A DNA stretch of 64,000 bases from the NCBI RefSeq assembly GCF_001679785.1, contig NZ_CP016287.1, forward strand, positions 992,001 to 1,056,000, written 5' to 3'. Made by a program: the position numbers and the translations under genes. This DNA is from Rhizobium leguminosarum (GTDB lineage Bacteria > Pseudomonadota > Alphaproteobacteria > Rhizobiales > Rhizobiaceae). Each line of letters starts with the position of its first letter. Within the stretch, counting starts at the first letter, position 1. Shown piece after piece: positions 62,919 through 64,000 of the stretch. A model generated the notes under the pieces. That model was given only the letters and a program-made list of their open reading frames with translations. It was not told the origin of the DNA and did not search any database.

Positions 62919-64000
62919 GTGGCGACACTTTTCTCCAATGGAAGGCTTGCCGAGGCCGGTCCGGTCGATATCAAGGTCCGCGATGGCCGGATAGAAGCGA
63001 TATCGGCGGCCGGCACGGCACCGGTCCAGGCCGGCGAAACGGTGGTCGATCTCGGTGGGCGGATGGTCCTGCCGGGCTTGGTCGAGGGACATATCCATCT
63101 CGATACCAGCTTCTACGGCGGCAAGTGGATTCCCCACAGGCCCTGCACCAACGGTTTCGACGTGCGCGAACGTGTCTCCTTCCAGCATGAGAACATGGCG
63201 ATCGCCGAGCCGATGGATGTGCGCGCCCGCAAGCAACTGGAGCTTTGTATCGCCAACGGCACGACCGCAATGCGCAGTCACGTCATGGTCGATGCTTCCG
63301 TGGGTCTCAGTTCGCTCGAAACGATCCTGACGGTCCGCGAGGAATATCGCAGCCTCATCGATCTCCAGCTTGTCGCCTTTCCGCAGAGCGGCATCCTGAC
63401 AAGCCCCGGAACATCCGATCTCCTCGACAAGGCGATCGAGTTTGGCGCCGATCTGGTCGGAGGTCTGGACCCAGGAAGCTTCGACCGTGATATCGAAGGC
63501 CACCTTGCCGTAGTGTTCGGCGTGGCGGCGCGGCGCGACGTCGATGTCGATATCCATCTGCACGATGCCGGTTTGCTCGGCGTCTTCACGATCGAGCAGA
63601 TCTGTGCCCGAACCCGCGCGCTCGGCATGGAGGGCCGCGTGGCCATCAGCCATGCCTATGCTCTCGGCGACGTCGCTCCCGACGTTGCGAAACGCGCAGC
63701 CGATGAACTGGCGCGCAGCGGTGTGTCGATCATGACCAATGCACCCGGCGCACAGTCGTTTCCCCCGGTCGCCTTGCTGCGCGCCGCGGGTGTCACGGTT
63801 TTCTCGGGAAGCGACAACATTCGCGATTCCTGGTGGCCCTATGGCGATGGCGACATGCTCGGCCGGGCGATGATGATCGGCTACCGTTCGGGATTCTATA
63901 CCGATGAAGAACTGAATGCGGCATTCGATGTGGTCACCGCCTCCGGTGCCAGGGCCTTGCGACTAGACGGATACGGTCTCAAAATCGGCGCAAAGGCCGA
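62919..64000 (+). CDS. amidohydrolase, cytosine deaminase/AtzC-like (3' partial)
   Basis: Reading frame from GTG 62919 (GAGG 8 nt upstream) open to the window end; at least 360 residues. Metal motifs: EGHIHLDTSF (HxH), DVDIHLHDAG (His), ISHAYALGD (His) and SGSDNIRDSWWPYGDGDML (metal Asp). All are intact, unlike the disrupted homologue at 47272 where that Asp is Asn. Would deaminate or hydrolyse a cyclic amidine or ureide, fitting with the flavoprotein, isochorismatase and allophanate hydrolase genes. The C-terminus is outside the window. Confidence 0.88.
   Translation, partial: MATLFSNGRLAEAGPVDIKVRDGRIEAISAAGTAPVQAGETVVDLGGRMVLPGLVEGHIHLDTSFYGGKWIPHRPCTNGFDVRERVSFQHENMAIAEPMDVRARKQLELCIANGTTAMRSHVMVDASVGLSSLETILTVREEYRSLIDLQLVAFPQSGILTSPGTSDLLDKAIEFGADLVGGLDPGSFDRDIEGHLAVVFGVAARRDVDVDIHLHDAGLLGVFTIEQICARTRALGMEGRVAISHAYALGDVAPDVAKRAADELARSGVSIMTNAPGAQSFPPVALLRAAGVTVFSGSDNIRDSWWPYGDGDMLGRAMMIGYRSGFYTDEELNAAFDVVTASGARALRLDGYGLKIGAKA

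Overview
The window is a GC-rich stretch of about 64 kb that reads as an accessory or catabolic replicon of a Rhizobiales alphaproteobacterium (Rhizobium/Agrobacterium type). The basis is codon use, the density of ABC importers paired with hydrolases, GntR/LysR/DeoR regulators beside each cluster, and an IS66-family element. No rRNA, tRNA, replication or core housekeeping genes were seen; the one cold-shock gene is a common accessory paralogue. The species cannot be fixed from the sequence.

Layout. (1) 1-6452, plus strand: homoprotocatechuate meta-cleavage operon (hpaE-like, hpaD, succinate-semialdehyde dehydrogenase, FAH-family hpaG-like, hpaH, hpaI), converting 3,4-dihydroxyphenylacetate to pyruvate and succinate. 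The 5' end is cut by the window. (2) 6453-11973: a decay zone with two GNAT-toxin/DUF1778-antitoxin modules, a multiply frameshifted gene, a frameshifted LysE-family exporter, a LysR C-terminal remnant and an intact cold-shock gene. (3) 11974-24853, minus strand: one tightly packed 13-gene operon with a polyamine-type ABC importer (two ATPases, two permeases, two substrate-binding paralogues of which one lacks a signal peptide), two SDR dehydrogenases, a polysaccharide-deacetylase/PuuE-like hydrolase, a CobW GTPase with a small CxxC partner, an amidase and a cyclase-family hydrolase. A divergent regulator with two GntR-like winged helices lies at 25420. (4) 26450-30706, minus strand: pxpA-accB-accC-pxpB-pxpC, a multi-subunit biotin-dependent lactam/amide-hydrolysing system, with a divergent LysR. 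(5) 31980-41506, minus strand: an oligopeptide/opine-type ABC importer, a DeoR regulator, an M20 carbamoylase-like hydrolase and two APH/choline-kinase-like phosphotransferases.

(6) 42430-47949: a cytoplasmic-type gamma-glutamyltransferase facing a cytosine-deaminase-like amidohydrolase that is cut by a 2561-bp IS66 element (44703-47263) with a perfect 8-bp target duplication. (7) 48038-64000: a second nitrogen/sugar catabolic island. One minus-strand operon carries a CUT1-type sugar ABC importer, two isochorismatase-like proteins (the second has lost all three catalytic residues), an allophanate hydrolase, a BtpA/SgcQ-family protein and an FGGY sugar kinase. Around it lie a flavoprotein, a questin-oxidase-like protein, an SDR dehydrogenase, a DeoR regulator and a second amidohydrolase that runs off the window.

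The common theme is uptake and dismantling of C-N compounds: amides, lactams, ureido compounds and possibly N-glycosides. The best candidates for undescribed biology are the five-subunit pxp/acc system and the island at 48-64 kb. Substrates for both are inference.
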